DNA of 64,000 nt from Amycolatopsis pithecellobii (GCF_009707865.1 NZ_WMBA01000039.1:1-64000), one strand, 5' to 3'. Positions 28,213 to 37,941 are shown, counted from the first letter of the stretch. Numbers and translations: made by a program. The notes: generated by a model from the letters alone, not told the origin.

Positions 28213-29610
28213 GTGAACCCCGTACCCGAACACCTGCCCCGCACCGCGGGACAGCTGCGCGCGGCCGGTTACGCCCCGCGCGGGCTCAAGACGGAAATCC
28301 ACGACAACCTGCTCACGGCGCTGCGCGAGGGCCGGAACCCGTGGCCGGGCATCGTCGGGTTCGACCGCACGGTTTTGCCCCAGTTCGAGCGCGCGCTGCT
28401 GGCCGGCCACGACGTCGTACTGCTCGGCGAGCGCGGTCAGGGCAAGACGAGGCTGCTGCGCACGCTGGCCGGGCTGCTCGACGAGTGGACACCGGTGATC
28501 GAGGGCAGTGAGCTGGCCGAGCACCCGCTCGACCCGATCACCCCGGCGTCGATCCGCCGTGCCGCCGAGCTCGGCGACAACCTGCCCGTGACGTGGCGGC
28601 ACCGCAGTGAGCGCTACACCGAGAAGCTGGCCACCCCGGACACGAGCGTCGGTGACCTGATCGGCGACGTCGACCCGGTCAAGGTCGCCGAGGGCCGCAG
28701 CCTCGGCGATCCCGAAACCATCCACTTTGGACTCGTGCCCCGGGCGCACCGGGGCATTGTTGCGATCAACGAGCTTCCCGACCTTGCCGAACGCATCCAG
28801 GTCGCGCTGCTGAACGTGATGGAGGAGCGCGACATCCAGGTCCGCGGCTACACGCTGCGCCTGCCACTGGACGTGCTCATGGTCGCCACCGCGAACCCCG
28901 AGGACTACACCAACCGCGGCCGGATCATCACCCCGCTCAAGGACCGGTTCGGCGCGGAGATCCGCACCCACTATCCGCTGGACGTCGCCGCCGAGGTGGA
29001 GGTGGTGCGCCAGGAGGCGCATCTCGTCGCCGAGGTGGGCGAGCCGCTGCTGGAGGTGCTCGCTCGGTTCGTCCGGAATCTGCGCGAGTCCACCGTGATC
29101 GACCAGCGCTCGGGCGTGTCGGCCCGGTTCGCCGTGGCGGCGGCCGAAACCGTTGCGGCGGCGGCATTGCGGCGTTCGGCACTGACCGGCGAGCACCCCG
29201 CGGTCGCGCGCCCGGTCGATCTCGACGCGGTGCCGGCGGTGCTGCGCGGCAAGATCGAGTTCGAGCCGGGCGAGGAGGGTCGCGAGCACGAGCAGCTCGT
29301 GCACCTGCTGCGCCGCGCGATCGCCGAGACCGCGCGGGACCGATTCGGCGGGCTGAACCTGCGGCCACTGGTGGAAGCGGTCGCGGACGGGCATCTGGTG
29401 GCCACCGGCGAGAAGGTGCCGGGCGCCGATGTGCTCGCCGCCTTGCCGGAACTGCCGATCCTGCACGAAGTGGCGGCGCGGGCGGGCGTGTCCGCCGGTG
29501 ATGCGCCGGGCCGGATCGCCGCGGCCGTCGAGCTGGCGCTGGAGTCGCTGTACCTGGCGCGGCAGCTGGCCAAGGACTCCGACGACGCGACCACGGTGTA
29601 CGGGCCGTGA
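28213..29610 (+). CDS. MoxR/magnesium-chelatase-type AAA+ ATPase (Rv0958-like)
   Basis: A 465-residue AAA+ ATPase with Walker A VVLLGERGQGKTR (about 75-87) and Walker B/sensor region GIVAINELPDLAERIQVALLN, then VLMVATANPEDYTNRG. It is related to the ChlI subunit of magnesium chelatase, but no chlorophyll or cobalamin chelatase genes are near. M. tuberculosis Rv0958 next to VWA protein Rv0959 is the likely counterpart. Together with the gene at 29645 it forms a second, independent MoxR-VWA type chaperone module in this window. Confidence 0.88.
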   Translation: MNPVPEHLPRTAGQLRAAGYAPRGLKTEIHDNLLTALREGRNPWPGIVGFDRTVLPQFERALLAGHDVVLLGERGQGKTRLLRTLAGLLDEWTPVIEGSELAEHPLDPITPASIRRAAELGDNLPVTWRHRSERYTEKLATPDTSVGDLIGDVDPVKVAEGRSLGDPETIHFGLVPRAHRGIVAINELPDLAERIQVALLNVMEERDIQVRGYTLRLPLDVLMVATANPEDYTNRGRIITPLKDRFGAEIRTHYPLDVAAEVEVVRQEAHLVAEVGEPLLEVLARFVRNLRESTVIDQRSGVSARFAVAAAETVAAAALRRSALTGEHPAVARPVDLDAVPAVLRGKIEFEPGEEGREHEQLVHLLRRAIAETARDRFGGLNLRPLVEAVADGHLVATGEKVPGADVLAALPELPILHEVAARAGVSAGDAPGRIAAAVELALESLYLARQLAKDSDDATTVYGP

Positions 29611-29644
29611 CACCGCCGACGTACTTTCCCCCGCGGAGGCGGCG

Positions 29645-31600
29645 ATGACACAGCCGGAAAGCTACAACTACGGGCCGTGGCATGACGGGCCGGACCCGCT
29701 CGCCCCGCCGATCGATCTGCGTGACGCGCTCGACGAGATCGGGCAGGACGTGATGGGCGGGTCCTCACCTCGCTCGGCGCTGGAGGAGCTGCTGCGCCGC
29801 GGCACGCGGGACACGGCAGGTCTCGACGAGCTCACGCGCCGGGTGTGGCAGCGGCGAGCGGAGATCCAGCGCCGCAACAACCTCGACGGCACACTGCAGG
29901 AGGTCCAGCGGCTGTTGAACGAGGCGCTGACCGAGGAACGCCGCACGCTGTTCCCCGACCCGTCGGACGAGGCCCGCTTCGCCGAGGCCGAGCTCGACGC
30001 GCTGCCGCCGGGCACGGCCGCCGCGGTGCGCGAGCTGGCGGACTACCAGTGGCGTTCCGAGCAGGCCCGGGAGAATTACGAGCAGATCCAGGACCTGCTG
30101 GGCCGCGAAATGCTCGAATCGCGCTTCGAGGGCATGAAGGAGGCGCTGCAGAACACAAGCCCCGAAGACGTCGAGCGGGTCAACCAGATGCTCGGCGATC
30201 TCAACGAGCTGCTGGACGCGCATGCCCGCGGCGCCGACGACGTCGAGGAGCGGTTCGAGGAGTTCATGCGCCGCCACGGCGAGTTCTTCCCGGAGAACCC
30301 GCAGAACGTCGAGGAGCTGATCGACGCGCTCGCGGCGCGTGCCGCGGCGGCGCAGCGGATGTTGAACTCGATGAGCGAGGAGCAGCGCGCGGAGCTGGCT
30401 TCACTTGCGCAGCAGGCGTTCGGTGACCCGCGCATCGCGCAGCAACTGTCCAATTTGGATGCTCAGTTGCGGTCGTTGCGGCCGGGGGAGGACTGGACGT
30501 CTTCGGCGCGGATGCGGGGGCGCAACCCACTGGGCATGGGCGAGGGCGCGCAGGCCATGCAGGATCTCGCCGAGCTCGACGCGCTCGCGGAGCAGCTGGG
30601 GCAGTCCTATCCGGGTGCGCGCCTGGAGGACATCGACCTGGACGCGCTGGAACAGCAGCTGGGCAAGGATTCCGGCGTCGACGCGCGCCGGTTGTCCGAG
30701 CTGGAGCGGGAATTGCGCCGCCAGGGCCTGTTCGAGCGTGCGCCCGACGGGTCGCTTCGGTTGTCTCCCAAGGCTTTGCGGCGGCTCGGTGAGACGGCGC
30801 TCGCCGACGTGGTGAACGCGTTGCGCGGCAAGACCGGGCAGCGCGAGCAGGAGTCGGCGGGCGCGGCCGGTGAGCCCACCGGGGCGAGCAGGCCGTGGCA
30901 GTTCGGTGACATGCAGCCGTGGGACACCTCCCGCACGGTGCGCAACGCGGTGCTGCGCACGGCTTCGGTCGGCGGCGGCGCGGTGAAGCTCGATGTGTCC
31001 GATGTGGAGGTCGTGGAGACCGAGCACCGGTCACGTGCCGCGGTGGCGTTGCTGGTGGACACGTCGTGGTCGATGGTCGCCGAGGGCCGGTGGCTGCCGA
31101 TGAAGCGGACGGCACTGGCGCTGCACCAGCTGATCTCCACCCGGTTCCGCAACGATGCGCTGCAGCTGATCACGTTCGGCCGCTACGCCGCTTCGGTGGA
31201 GCTGGAAGAGCTGGTGGGCCTGGAAGGCGCATGGGAGCAGGGCACGAATGCGCACCATGCGCTGCTGCTGGCGGGCCGGCACCTGCGGCGGCATCCCGAC
31301 GCGCAGCCGGTGGTGCTGATGGTGACCGACGGCGAGCCGACCGCGCACCTGGAACCCGACGGTGAAGCCATTTTCGACTACCCGCCGCGGCCGGAGACGC
31401 TGTACCGGACAGTGTCCGAAGTGGACAGACTGGCGAAGCTGGGTGCAGCGGTGACGGTGTTCCGCCTCGGTGACGACCCGCGCCTGGAGGAGTTCGTCGA
31501 TCTGCTGGCGCGGCGCGCCGGTGGCCGCGTCGTCGCGCCCGACCTCGACGGTCTCGGCGCGGCCGTCGTCGGTGACTACCTCCGCACCCGCCGGCGCTAG
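29645..31600 (+). CDS. VWA-domain protein, partner of the adjacent AAA+ ATPase (Rv0959-like)
   Basis: A 651-residue soluble protein. The N-terminal two-thirds (about 1-440) is acidic, Glu/Leu/Arg-rich and mostly helical. The C-terminal part (about 445-645) is a VWA domain with the metal motif LLVDTSWSMVAEG (DxSxS) and VVLMVTDGEPTAH. The ATG at 29645 is chosen over longer in-frame extensions because it follows GCGGAGG and lies just past the previous stop. VWA partners present clients to MoxR-type ATPases. A 22-bp-period repeat block begins 5 nt after its stop codon. Confidence 0.88.
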   Translation: MTQPESYNYGPWHDGPDPLAPPIDLRDALDEIGQDVMGGSSPRSALEELLRRGTRDTAGLDELTRRVWQRRAEIQRRNNLDGTLQEVQRLLNEALTEERRTLFPDPSDEARFAEAELDALPPGTAAAVRELADYQWRSEQARENYEQIQDLLGREMLESRFEGMKEALQNTSPEDVERVNQMLGDLNELLDAHARGADDVEERFEEFMRRHGEFFPENPQNVEELIDALAARAAAAQRMLNSMSEEQRAELASLAQQAFGDPRIAQQLSNLDAQLRSLRPGEDWTSSARMRGRNPLGMGEGAQAMQDLAELDALAEQLGQSYPGARLEDIDLDALEQQLGKDSGVDARRLSELERELRRQGLFERAPDGSLRLSPKALRRLGETALADVVNALRGKTGQREQESAGAAGEPTGASRPWQFGDMQPWDTSRTVRNAVLRTASVGGGAVKLDVSDVEVVETEHRSRAAVALLVDTSWSMVAEGRWLPMKRTALALHQLISTRFRNDALQLITFGRYAASVELEELVGLEGAWEQGTNAHHALLLAGRHLRRHPDAQPVVLMVTDGEPTAHLEPDGEAIFDYPPRPETLYRTVSEVDRLAKLGAAVTVFRLGDDPRLEEFVDLLARRAGGRVVAPDLDGLGAAVVGDYLRTRRR

Positions 31601-31605
31601 CGCGC

Positions 31606-31662
31606 GAGTTGAGCGTTGGGTGCGCGCGAGTTGAGCTTTCCGGTCGCGCGAGTTGCGCGTTC
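31606..31662 (+). repeat. 22-bp-period repeat array C (3 forward copies)
   Basis: Copies of GAGTTG[A/C]GC[G/T]TT at 31606, 31628 and 31650, exactly 22 bp apart, starting 5 nt after the TAG stop of the VWA gene and in the same orientation. There is no inverted block here, and the next gene reads in the same direction. Confidence 0.9.
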
Positions 31663-31721
31663 AGGGCGGCGGTGACCAGCGTCCCGGAGAACCGGATCAA
31701 GGCAGGGCCGAACGGGGCACC

Positions 31722-31733
31722 TATGGTGGCGTC
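31722..31733 (+). promoter_or_regulatory. -10 element for leaderless small membrane protein gene
   Basis: TATGGT at 31722-31727, then 6 nt, then the GTG at 31734. No Shine-Dalgarno sequence is visible. This promoter lies just past repeat array C. Confidence 0.55.
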
Positions 31734-32159
31734 GTGGGTCAGATCGCTGTAGGCCTCACCGGCGCCGCCACCTTTCTGTGGCTGGGCATGGTACTGGCCA
31801 TCTCGTTCCTCGAGGCGCCGCTGAAATTCCGGGCGCCGGGCGTGACGATCCCGATCGGCCTCGGCATCGGGCGCCTGGTGTTCCGCGCGCTCAACATCGC
31901 CGAGGTCGTGCTGGGGATCGTCGTCGCGGTCGCGGTGCTCGCCGGGCACGGCGCCGCGGCCGAACTGGTGCCCGCCGCGGTCGCGGTCGCGGTGCTGCTG
32001 GTGCAGCTGCTGGCGATCCGGCCGCCGTTGAACCGGCGGTCCGACCGGGTACTGGCTGGCGAGACCGCGCCCCGCTCGCACGCGCATTTCGCGTACGTCG
32101 GCGCCGAGGTGATCAAGGTAGCGGCCTTGCTGGTGCTCGGGATCGCCGCGCTCTTCTAG
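31734..32159 (+). CDS. Small four-helix membrane protein
   Basis: A 141-residue protein with about four transmembrane helices (around 2-22, 45-65, 70-92 and 118-138). It resembles the DUF4149-like group (ISFLEAPLKFRAPG and a loop with two basic residues), but this is from pattern memory only. The GTG at 31734 is fixed by a leaderless promoter 6 nt upstream. The role is unknown and neighbours give no hint. Confidence 0.75.
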   Translation: MGQIAVGLTGAATFLWLGMVLAISFLEAPLKFRAPGVTIPIGLGIGRLVFRALNIAEVVLGIVVAVAVLAGHGAAAELVPAAVAVAVLLVQLLAIRPPLNRRSDRVLAGETAPRSHAHFAYVGAEVIKVAALLVLGIAALF

Positions 32160-32302
32160 CGCGGTGTCCAGGAGGAGTGGTCAGCGCGGCGCGCACGGTC
32201 GCTGCGGTGTCCTGGTCGGGCCGTGATGGGGCCGCTGCGCAGTCAGGCGGGCCGGCCGTGGCGGGTGGGGCCTTCGCCTGTCTTCAAGGCTTCCTCGTGG
32301 CC

Positions 32303-32962
32303 CTAGTGCGGTTCGTGTCGCGGGGCGGCGAGAAGGGCGACGAGGTCGTCGACGAGGTCTTCATCGCGGTGTGGCTTCGCCTCGCCGACCGCGAGGATTT
32401 CGTACCAGACGACGCCGAACACCACGGTCGCGGCGGTGTCGCTCGTCTGGCCCGTCGGCAGGTCCCCGCGATCGCGGGCCCGGTCGACGAGGACTCGCAC
32501 GGCTTCGCGGCGAGCTTGCAGGAAGCCGTCGCGGAACCGGGCGCCGAACGACGGGTCGATCTGGGCCTGGGCCATCAGCGTCCGCAGGACTCCGGCCATG
32601 ACGGGGTCGCGCGCCAGCCGTAACGAGGCACGCAGAAACGCCCGCAGATCGTCGGCGTAGCTGCCGCGATCCTCGAGGACGATGTGCAGGTCGGCGGTGG
32701 CGTGGAAACCGGCCTTGGCCGTCAGGGCGTCGACGAGTACGTCGGCCTTGGACGGCCACCACCGGTAGATCGTCTGCTTGCCGGTCCCGGCCCGGGCCGC
32801 GATGCCCTCCACGCTCAGCCCGGCGTAGCCCAGCTCGCTCACGAGCTCCCAGGCCGCGCTCAAGATCGACAGCCGGCTCCGGTCGCAGCGCTTGCGCCCG
32901 GGACGCTGCTGAGCGGAGTCCGCCACGGAGGGTTCGACCATGGCGGCTATGCTAGCGTCCAT
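32303..32962 (-). CDS. TetR-family transcriptional regulator
   Basis: A 219-residue TetR repressor. The HTH region is SILSAAWELVSELGYAGLSVEGIAARAGTG followed by KQTIYRWWPSKADVLVDAL, the classical TetR end of helix 3. A C-terminal TetR_C-like domain follows. Start is ATG 32962 or the in-frame ATG 32941 (MVEPSVAD). It is divergent from the NmrA-type oxidoreductase gene at 33007 with only 44 bp between, so it most likely controls that gene and itself. Confidence 0.88.
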   Translation of the reverse strand: MDASIAAMVEPSVADSAQQRPGRKRCDRSRLSILSAAWELVSELGYAGLSVEGIAARAGTGKQTIYRWWPSKADVLVDALTAKAGFHATADLHIVLEDRGSYADDLRAFLRASLRLARDPVMAGVLRTLMAQAQIDPSFGARFRDGFLQARREAVRVLVDRARDRGDLPTGQTSDTAATVVFGVVWYEILAVGEAKPHRDEDLVDDLVALLAAPRHEPH

Positions 32963-33006
32963 TCACACGAGACGCACCGGTTCGTTTCGAAAAGTGAGGA
33001 GTCGTC

Positions 33007-33867
33007 ATGATCGGGATCACGGGCGCGTCGGGTGGCCTGGGGCGAGCCGCCGCCGAGCTGCTACTCGACAGCGTGGAACCACGCGAGGTCGTGCTCGCCA
33101 CGCGCCGACCCGAGTCGCTCGCCGACCTCGCTGAGCGCGGGGCCGAGGTCCGGCAGGTCGACTTCGACGTGCCCGGGTCGTTCGCCGGTGCCTTCGCCGG
33201 GATCGACCGGCTGCTGATGGTGTCGATCACCGGGAGGCAGCGGGTGGAGCGGCAGCGCGCGGCGATCGAGGCCGCGCGGACCGCAGGCGTGCGGCACATC
33301 GCGTACACCTCCGTGGTCGAGCCCGGCCCGGACAACCCGGCCCACTCGGTCCGCGACCACAGCCGGACGGAACAGGTCCTGCGCGACAGCGGCCTGGCAT
33401 GGACTTTCCTTCGCAACAGCCTGTACGCCGAGGTTCCGGTACCGGCGATCGAACAGGCGATCGCCTCCGGCCGGCTGGTGTCCAACAGCGGCACGGGGGC
33501 GACGGCGTACGTGTCCCGCGACGACTGCGCCGCGGTCGCCGTCGCGGTGCTCACCCAGGACGGGCACGAGGGGCGCGCCTACGACGTCACCGGTCCCGAG
33601 GCCTGGACGGCCGCGGACCTCGCGGCGCTGGCCGGCCGCCTCGGCGACCGCGAGATCGAACTGGTCGACCTCGACGACGCCGCCTTCGCGGCGCAGCTGC
33701 GTGACGACGGCGTCCCGGAAGCCGTCGTATCCATGTTCACCTCGTTCGGCACGGCCGCCCGCACCGGACTCCTGGCCCGGGTCACCTCGGTGGTGCCCGA
33801 CCTCACCGGTCGCCCGGCCCGCACGCTCCCCGACGTCGTGCGGCCACGAGTCGCCCGCATTCCCTGA
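33007..33867 (+). CDS. NmrA-like NAD(P)H-binding oxidoreductase
   Basis: A 286-residue atypical short-chain dehydrogenase of the NmrA/quinone oxidoreductase-2 type. It has an N-terminal Rossmann motif GITGASGGLGRAAAELL and HIAYTSVVEPGPD; no classical Tyr-x3-Lys is evident. Members act as NAD(P)H:quinone reductases or redox sensors. ATG 33007 has GTGAGGAG 6 nt upstream. The divergent TetR gene next door is its likely regulator, a common pairing for electrophile or quinone response. Confidence 0.87.
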   Translation: MIGITGASGGLGRAAAELLLDSVEPREVVLATRRPESLADLAERGAEVRQVDFDVPGSFAGAFAGIDRLLMVSITGRQRVERQRAAIEAARTAGVRHIAYTSVVEPGPDNPAHSVRDHSRTEQVLRDSGLAWTFLRNSLYAEVPVPAIEQAIASGRLVSNSGTGATAYVSRDDCAAVAVAVLTQDGHEGRAYDVTGPEAWTAADLAALAGRLGDREIELVDLDDAAFAAQLRDDGVPEAVVSMFTSFGTAARTGLLARVTSVVPDLTGRPARTLPDVVRPRVARIP

Positions 33868-34002
33868 GGACTCACGTCCCTTGCTCCGACGGCGACCGGG
33901 CCGACCAGGTGCGGGTGCCGCGAAACCGCCGCGCCGTCACCCGATCGGTCGGTGATCACGGTGTCAAGCGGCCATTCGGGTTGCGCCGTTTTAGCGTGAG
34001 CC

Positions 34003-34719
34003 GTGCTCTTGATCTTGCAGCGGATCGCGGCGCTGACCGCGATGGCGATTGGCGCGACGCTCGCGGTGCCCTGCGCGGCACAGGCAGACCCGGCGCCGCT
34101 GGCGGGGTTCGACTTCAGTGCCTCCCAAGGGATTCCCGATCTGGCGGCGGCCAAGGCCAACGGTGCCGTGTTCGCGTTCGTCAAGGACACCGCGGGCGTC
34201 GGGTACGCCAACCCCGACTATCTGGCCCAGTTCCGGGCGGTCAAGGCCGCCGGGCTGATCCGCGGCTCGTACCACTACGCCCGGCCGGACAAGTCCAGCG
34301 GCGCGGACCAGGCGGTGTACCTGCACACCCACGACGGCAAGTGGTTCTCCGACGGGATGACCCTGCCGCCCGCGCTCGACCTGGAGGACACCCCGAACGC
34401 GCCGCCCTGCTACAACCTGACCCCGCAGGCCATGGTCGCGTGGATCGCCGACTTCAGCGGCACACTTGCGCGCCGCACCGGGCACACCCCGATCATCTAC
34501 ACCTCTGCGCGCTGGTGGAAGGCGTGCACCGGCAACAGCACCGCCTTTGCGGCCGACCACGTCCTCTGGCTTGCCCGCTACAACACCGACATGGGCGAGG
34601 TGCCGGGCGGCTGGCGCGCCGGGTTCTGGCAGTCCGGGGTCACCGGGCCGTTGCCCGGCAACCAGGATTCGTACTTCGGTGATCTGGCCCAGCTGCGGAA
34701 GCTGACCACGGGCGGCTGA
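34003..34719 (+). CDS. Secreted GH25 muramidase (lysozyme)
   Basis: A 238-residue glycoside hydrolase family 25 enzyme that cuts the MurNAc-GlcNAc bond of peptidoglycan. The signal peptide spans about 1-29 (ending CAAQADPAP). Catalytic acids appear in [16 protein letters not shown] (DxE) and the later WLARYNTD. The GTG at 34003 lies shortly after a TAGCGT hexamer (spacer 5), possibly leaderless. Its role could be wall turnover or attack on other bacteria. Confidence 0.9.
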   Translation: MLLILQRIAALTAMAIGATLAVPCAAQADPAPLAGFDFSASQGIPDLAAAKANGAVFAFVKDTAGVGYANPDYLAQFRAVKAAGLIRGSYHYARPDKSSGADQAVYLHTHDGKWFSDGMTLPPALDLEDTPNAPPCYNLTPQAMVAWIADFSGTLARRTGHTPIIYTSARWWKACTGNSTAFAADHVLWLARYNTDMGEVPGGWRAGFWQSGVTGPLPGNQDSYFGDLAQLRKLTTGG

Positions 34720-34764
34720 CCAGCCGGCATCCCACCAACCGGGAATCCGGGACGCGGCGCGCTT

Positions 34765-34777
34765 TAGGGTGGAGGGT
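34765..34777 (+). promoter_or_regulatory. -10 element upstream of mshC
   Basis: TAGGGT at 34765-34770 is followed by GGAGGGT and the ATG at 34778. The 7-nt spacing fits a leaderless transcript; the GGAGGG could alternatively be read as a Shine-Dalgarno, but it is too close to the ATG. Confidence 0.5.
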
Positions 34778-36016
34778 ATGCGCACTTGGTCATCGGTCCC
34801 CCTGCCCCGTGTTCCGGGAACGCCGCGCCCGCTGCGGCTGTTCGACACCTCGACCGGGCAGCTCCGCCCGACCGCGCCGGGACAGACCGCGCGGATGTAC
34901 GTCTGCGGCATCACGCCGTACGACGCCACGCATCTCGGGCACGCCGCGACCTACCTGGCGTTCGACCTGGTGAACCGGGTGTGGCGGGACAACGGCCATG
35001 ACGTGTTCTACGTGCAGAACGTCACCGACGTCGACGAGCCGCTGCTGGAACGCGCCGAGCGCGATCAGGACGACTGGATCGTGCTCGGGCTGCGTGAGAC
35101 GGCGTTGTTCCGCGAGGACATGGAAGCGCTGCGGGTGCTGTCGCCGCGCGAGTTCGTCGGTGCGGTGGAAAGCATCCCCGAAATCGTGGAGGTGATCGGG
35201 AAACTCCTCGCGGACGGCGCCGCGTACCGGGCCGACGACCCCGAGTTCCCCGACATCTACTTCGACCACAACGCGACCGGCCGCTTCGGCTACGAGTCGA
35301 ACTACGACGAGCCGACGATGACGCGGTTTTTCGCCGAGCGCGGCGGCGACCCGGACCGGGCGGGCAAGCGGCATCCGCTGGACGCGCTGCTGTGGCGGTG
35401 CGCGCGGCCGGGCGAGCCGTCGTGGGATTCGGAACTGGGGGCGGGGCGCCCCGGCTGGCACATCGAGTGCAGCGCGATCGCGGTGAACCGGCTCGGCATG
35501 GGGTTCGACGTGCAGGGCGGCGGCTCGGACCTGATCTTCCCGCATCACGAGTACAGCGCCGCGCACGCGGAAGCGGTCGCCGGGACGCATCCGTTCGCGC
35601 GGCACTACGTGCATGCGGGCATGATCGGCCTCGACGGGCAGAAGATGTCGAAATCGCGCGGGAACCTGGTGTTCGTCTCGCGCCTTCGGGCCGACGGCGT
35701 GGACTCCGGCGCGATCCGGCTCGCGCTGTTCGCCGGGCACTACCGGACCGACCGGGCGTGGACGGCGGCCCTGTTGAGCGAAGCGCAGGAGCGGCTGGCC
35801 CGCTGGCGCGAAGCCGTTTCGCTGCCCACCGGGCCCGCGGCGGCGGACACCGTGGCGCGGTTGCGTGACCATGTCGCCGACGACCTCGATACCCCCACCG
35901 CGCTCGCCGCGATCGACGCGTGGGCCGGGGAAGCCTTGCGGCGCAACGGAACCGACACGGCCGCACCCGGGCTCGTGCGCATCGCGGTCGACGCGCTGCT
36001 GGGGATCGAGCTGTAG
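34778..36016 (+). CDS. mshC: MshC, cysteine:GlcN-inositol ligase of mycothiol synthesis
   Basis: A 412-residue class I aminoacyl-tRNA-synthetase-like ligase that couples cysteine to GlcN-Ins with ATP. It shows the HIGH-like THLGHA, the zinc/Cys-binding [11 protein letters not shown] and [10 protein letters not shown], and the KMSKS loop ([12 protein letters not shown]). It differs from CysS by the absence of the C-terminal anticodon-binding domain. ATG 34778 is chosen from promoter spacing and family N-terminus. The chain mshC-(transport/phosphatase)-PAC2-metH matches the M. tuberculosis Rv2130c region. Confidence 0.95.
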   Translation: MRTWSSVPLPRVPGTPRPLRLFDTSTGQLRPTAPGQTARMYVCGITPYDATHLGHAATYLAFDLVNRVWRDNGHDVFYVQNVTDVDEPLLERAERDQDDWIVLGLRETALFREDMEALRVLSPREFVGAVESIPEIVEVIGKLLADGAAYRADDPEFPDIYFDHNATGRFGYESNYDEPTMTRFFAERGGDPDRAGKRHPLDALLWRCARPGEPSWDSELGAGRPGWHIECSAIAVNRLGMGFDVQGGGSDLIFPHHEYSAAHAEAVAGTHPFARHYVHAGMIGLDGQKMSKSRGNLVFVSRLRADGVDSGAIRLALFAGHYRTDRAWTAALLSEAQERLARWREAVSLPTGPAAADTVARLRDHVADDLDTPTALAAIDAWAGEALRRNGTDTAAPGLVRIAVDALLGIEL

Positions 36017-36024
36017 CCGCTCGC

Positions 36025-36037
36025 TACGGTTGACATC
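36025..36037 (+). promoter_or_regulatory. -10 element for leaderless metallophosphoesterase gene
   Basis: TACGGT at 36025-36030, 7 nt, then the GTG at 36038. No Shine-Dalgarno sequence is seen in the 21 nt after the mshC stop. Confidence 0.5.
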
Positions 36038-36862
36038 GTGCCCAGCCTCTACGCCACCAGCGACCTGCATGTGACCCACCGCGGTAACGAGCCGCTGCTC
36101 GACCGCGTCCGATCCGATTCGGCGCAGGATTGGCTGCTGGTGGCGGGTGACGTCGCCGAGCGGGTCGAGCCGATCGTCGAATCGCTCGCCACCTTGCGGG
36201 AGCGGTTCGCGAAAGTCGTGTGGGTGCCGGGAAATCACGACCTGTGGACCACCGGCCGCGACGATTCGCCGTTGCGTGGCGAGGAACGCTACCGGCACCT
36301 GGTCGACCGGTGCCGCGCACTCGACGTGCTGACTCCGGAGGACGAGTACCCGGTCTGGGAGCACGGCCGCAGGCCGCTGACGGTCGCGCCGCTGTTCCTG
36401 CTCTACGACTACAGCTGGCGCACGCCGCAGGCCGAGGACGCGTCCCTCGAAGAGGCGCTGGAGCAGGCACGCGAGGCCGGTGTGGTCTGCACCGACGAGT
36501 TCTTCCTGCACCCCGACCCGTATCCGACCCGGCAGGACTGGTGCGCGCAGCGGCTCAAGACCACCGAGGAACGCCTGGCCGCGATCCCGGAGGAAAACGG
36601 GACCGTCCTCGTCTCGCACTGGCCGTTGCACCGCCATCCGACCGCCCCGCTGTACTGGCCCGAGTTCGCGCTGTGGTGCGGCACGGCCCGCACGGCGGAC
36701 TGGCATGTGCGTTACCGGGCGGAGGTCGCGGTGTTCGGGCATCTGCACATTCCCCGCACCACCTACGCGGACGGGGTGCGGTTCGAGGAGGTCTCGCTCG
36801 GTTACCCCCGTGAATGGCGCAAGCGCGCCCGCGGACCGGTGCCGCTGCGGAAGATCCTGTGA
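36038..36862 (+). CDS. Calcineurin-like metallophosphoesterase
   Basis: A 274-residue soluble phosphoesterase with all metal-binding blocks: SDLHVTHRGN (DxH), LLVAGDVAE (GD), VPGNHDLW (GNHD), SHWPLH and FGHLHIPRT (GHxH). The substrate is not evident. It follows mshC by 21 nt. The last 61 nt lie antisense to the 3' end of the MFS gene at 36802-37941, an unusually long coding overlap. Confidence 0.88.
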   Translation: MPSLYATSDLHVTHRGNEPLLDRVRSDSAQDWLLVAGDVAERVEPIVESLATLRERFAKVVWVPGNHDLWTTGRDDSPLRGEERYRHLVDRCRALDVLTPEDEYPVWEHGRRPLTVAPLFLLYDYSWRTPQAEDASLEEALEQAREAGVVCTDEFFLHPDPYPTRQDWCAQRLKTTEERLAAIPEENGTVLVSHWPLHRHPTAPLYWPEFALWCGTARTADWHVRYRAEVAVFGHLHIPRTTYADGVRFEEVSLGYPREWRKRARGPVPLRKIL

Positions 36863-37941
36863 GCCAGCAGGGGAGCGACCGCCGCGAGCAGCGCGCCGGG
36901 TACCAGGAAACCCAGCACCGGATCGTGGCGGTACAGGCTGGTGAACGCCGCCGGTGACGCGGACATGCCGAGGAACCGCAGCGCGGTCACGACCGAGATC
37001 GCCCCGCCACGGCCGCCGGCGCCGAGCACCAGTGCGTTGATGCCGACCAGCACGAGCTGCCCGCACACGCCGGCCGCGGCCCATGCCACCACGATCGGTG
37101 GCAGCGAACCCACGAGCCCGATCGCCGCGACAGCCACCGCGCCGAGCAGCAGGCCCAGCAGCACCGCGAGCCGTGGCCCGAAGCGGTCCGAGACAGTGCC
37201 CGCCAGCCGCGCCGCGACGAACCCGGCGAGCCCGTACGCGGTGAGCACCAGTCCGCGCGCGCCCGGTCCGAGCGCGAACGCGTCGTCGACCCGGAACGCG
37301 ACGAGGAACGGCAGCCCGGCGAGGCAGGCCCAGGCCACGAAGATCACGATCCCCGGCCACACCACGACCGGCTGCCACGCGTCCCGCAACCGCGGCGGCT
37401 GCTCGGGCGCGTGGTCGTCGGCGGGAAGCGGGCTCGCCGTGAGCACGGCGGCCACCACCGCGGTCCCGGCGAACGCCCAGCGCCACGAGCTTTCGGCGGC
37501 GAGCCCGCCGGCCAACGGCGCCGAGGTCTGGCCGATCGCCTGGGCCGCGCCGTAGAGACCCAGGGCGCGACCGAGCCGCTCCTTCGGTGTGACCGCCGCG
37601 AGTTTCGTCAGCAGCAACGGGGTGGTGAACGCGTTCGCCACCCCCTGCAACCCGCGGCTCGCCTGGAACAGCCAGAACCAGGGCGCGATCGCGGCCAGCG
37701 CCGCCGCCACGACGTACCCGGCGTAGGCGATGCGGATCGTGCGGGTCGGGCCCCAGCGCTCGCCGAGCGTCCCGGACACAAGCATGACCAGCGCGAACGG
37801 CAGCAGGTACGCGGTCAGCGAGGTGGCGGCGGCGCCCTGCGAGACGCCGAAGGTGGCCGACAGTTCGGGCAGCATCGAGGACACCACCCCGGCCCCGAAC
37901 GGGCCGAGCAGACCGCCGACGTAGAGGGCGGCCCGCCTCAC
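36802..37941 (-). CDS. MFS transporter, DHA1-like
   Basis: A 379-residue major facilitator with about 12 transmembrane helices. Loop motif GTLGERWGPTRTIR between helices 2 and 3 is the MFS A-motif, and ASRGLQGVANAFTTPLLLTKLAA is the helix 4-5 region, typical of drug:H+ antiporters. The start is the GTG at 37941, which overlaps the PAC2 stop (GTGA); the frame is open further upstream, but those residues overlap PAC2 and are not family-like. The 3' end overlaps the convergent metallophosphoesterase by 61 nt. Confidence 0.85.
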   Translation of the reverse strand: MRRAALYVGGLLGPFGAGVVSSMLPELSATFGVSQGAAATSLTAYLLPFALVMLVSGTLGERWGPTRTIRIAYAGYVVAAALAAIAPWFWLFQASRGLQGVANAFTTPLLLTKLAAVTPKERLGRALGLYGAAQAIGQTSAPLAGGLAAESSWRWAFAGTAVVAAVLTASPLPADDHAPEQPPRLRDAWQPVVVWPGIVIFVAWACLAGLPFLVAFRVDDAFALGPGARGLVLTAYGLAGFVAARLAGTVSDRFGPRLAVLLGLLLGAVAVAAIGLVGSLPPIVVAWAAAGVCGQLVLVGINALVLGAGGRGGAISVVTALRFLGMSASPAAFTSLYRHDPVLGFLVPGALLAAVAPLLAHRIFRSGTGPRARLRHSRG

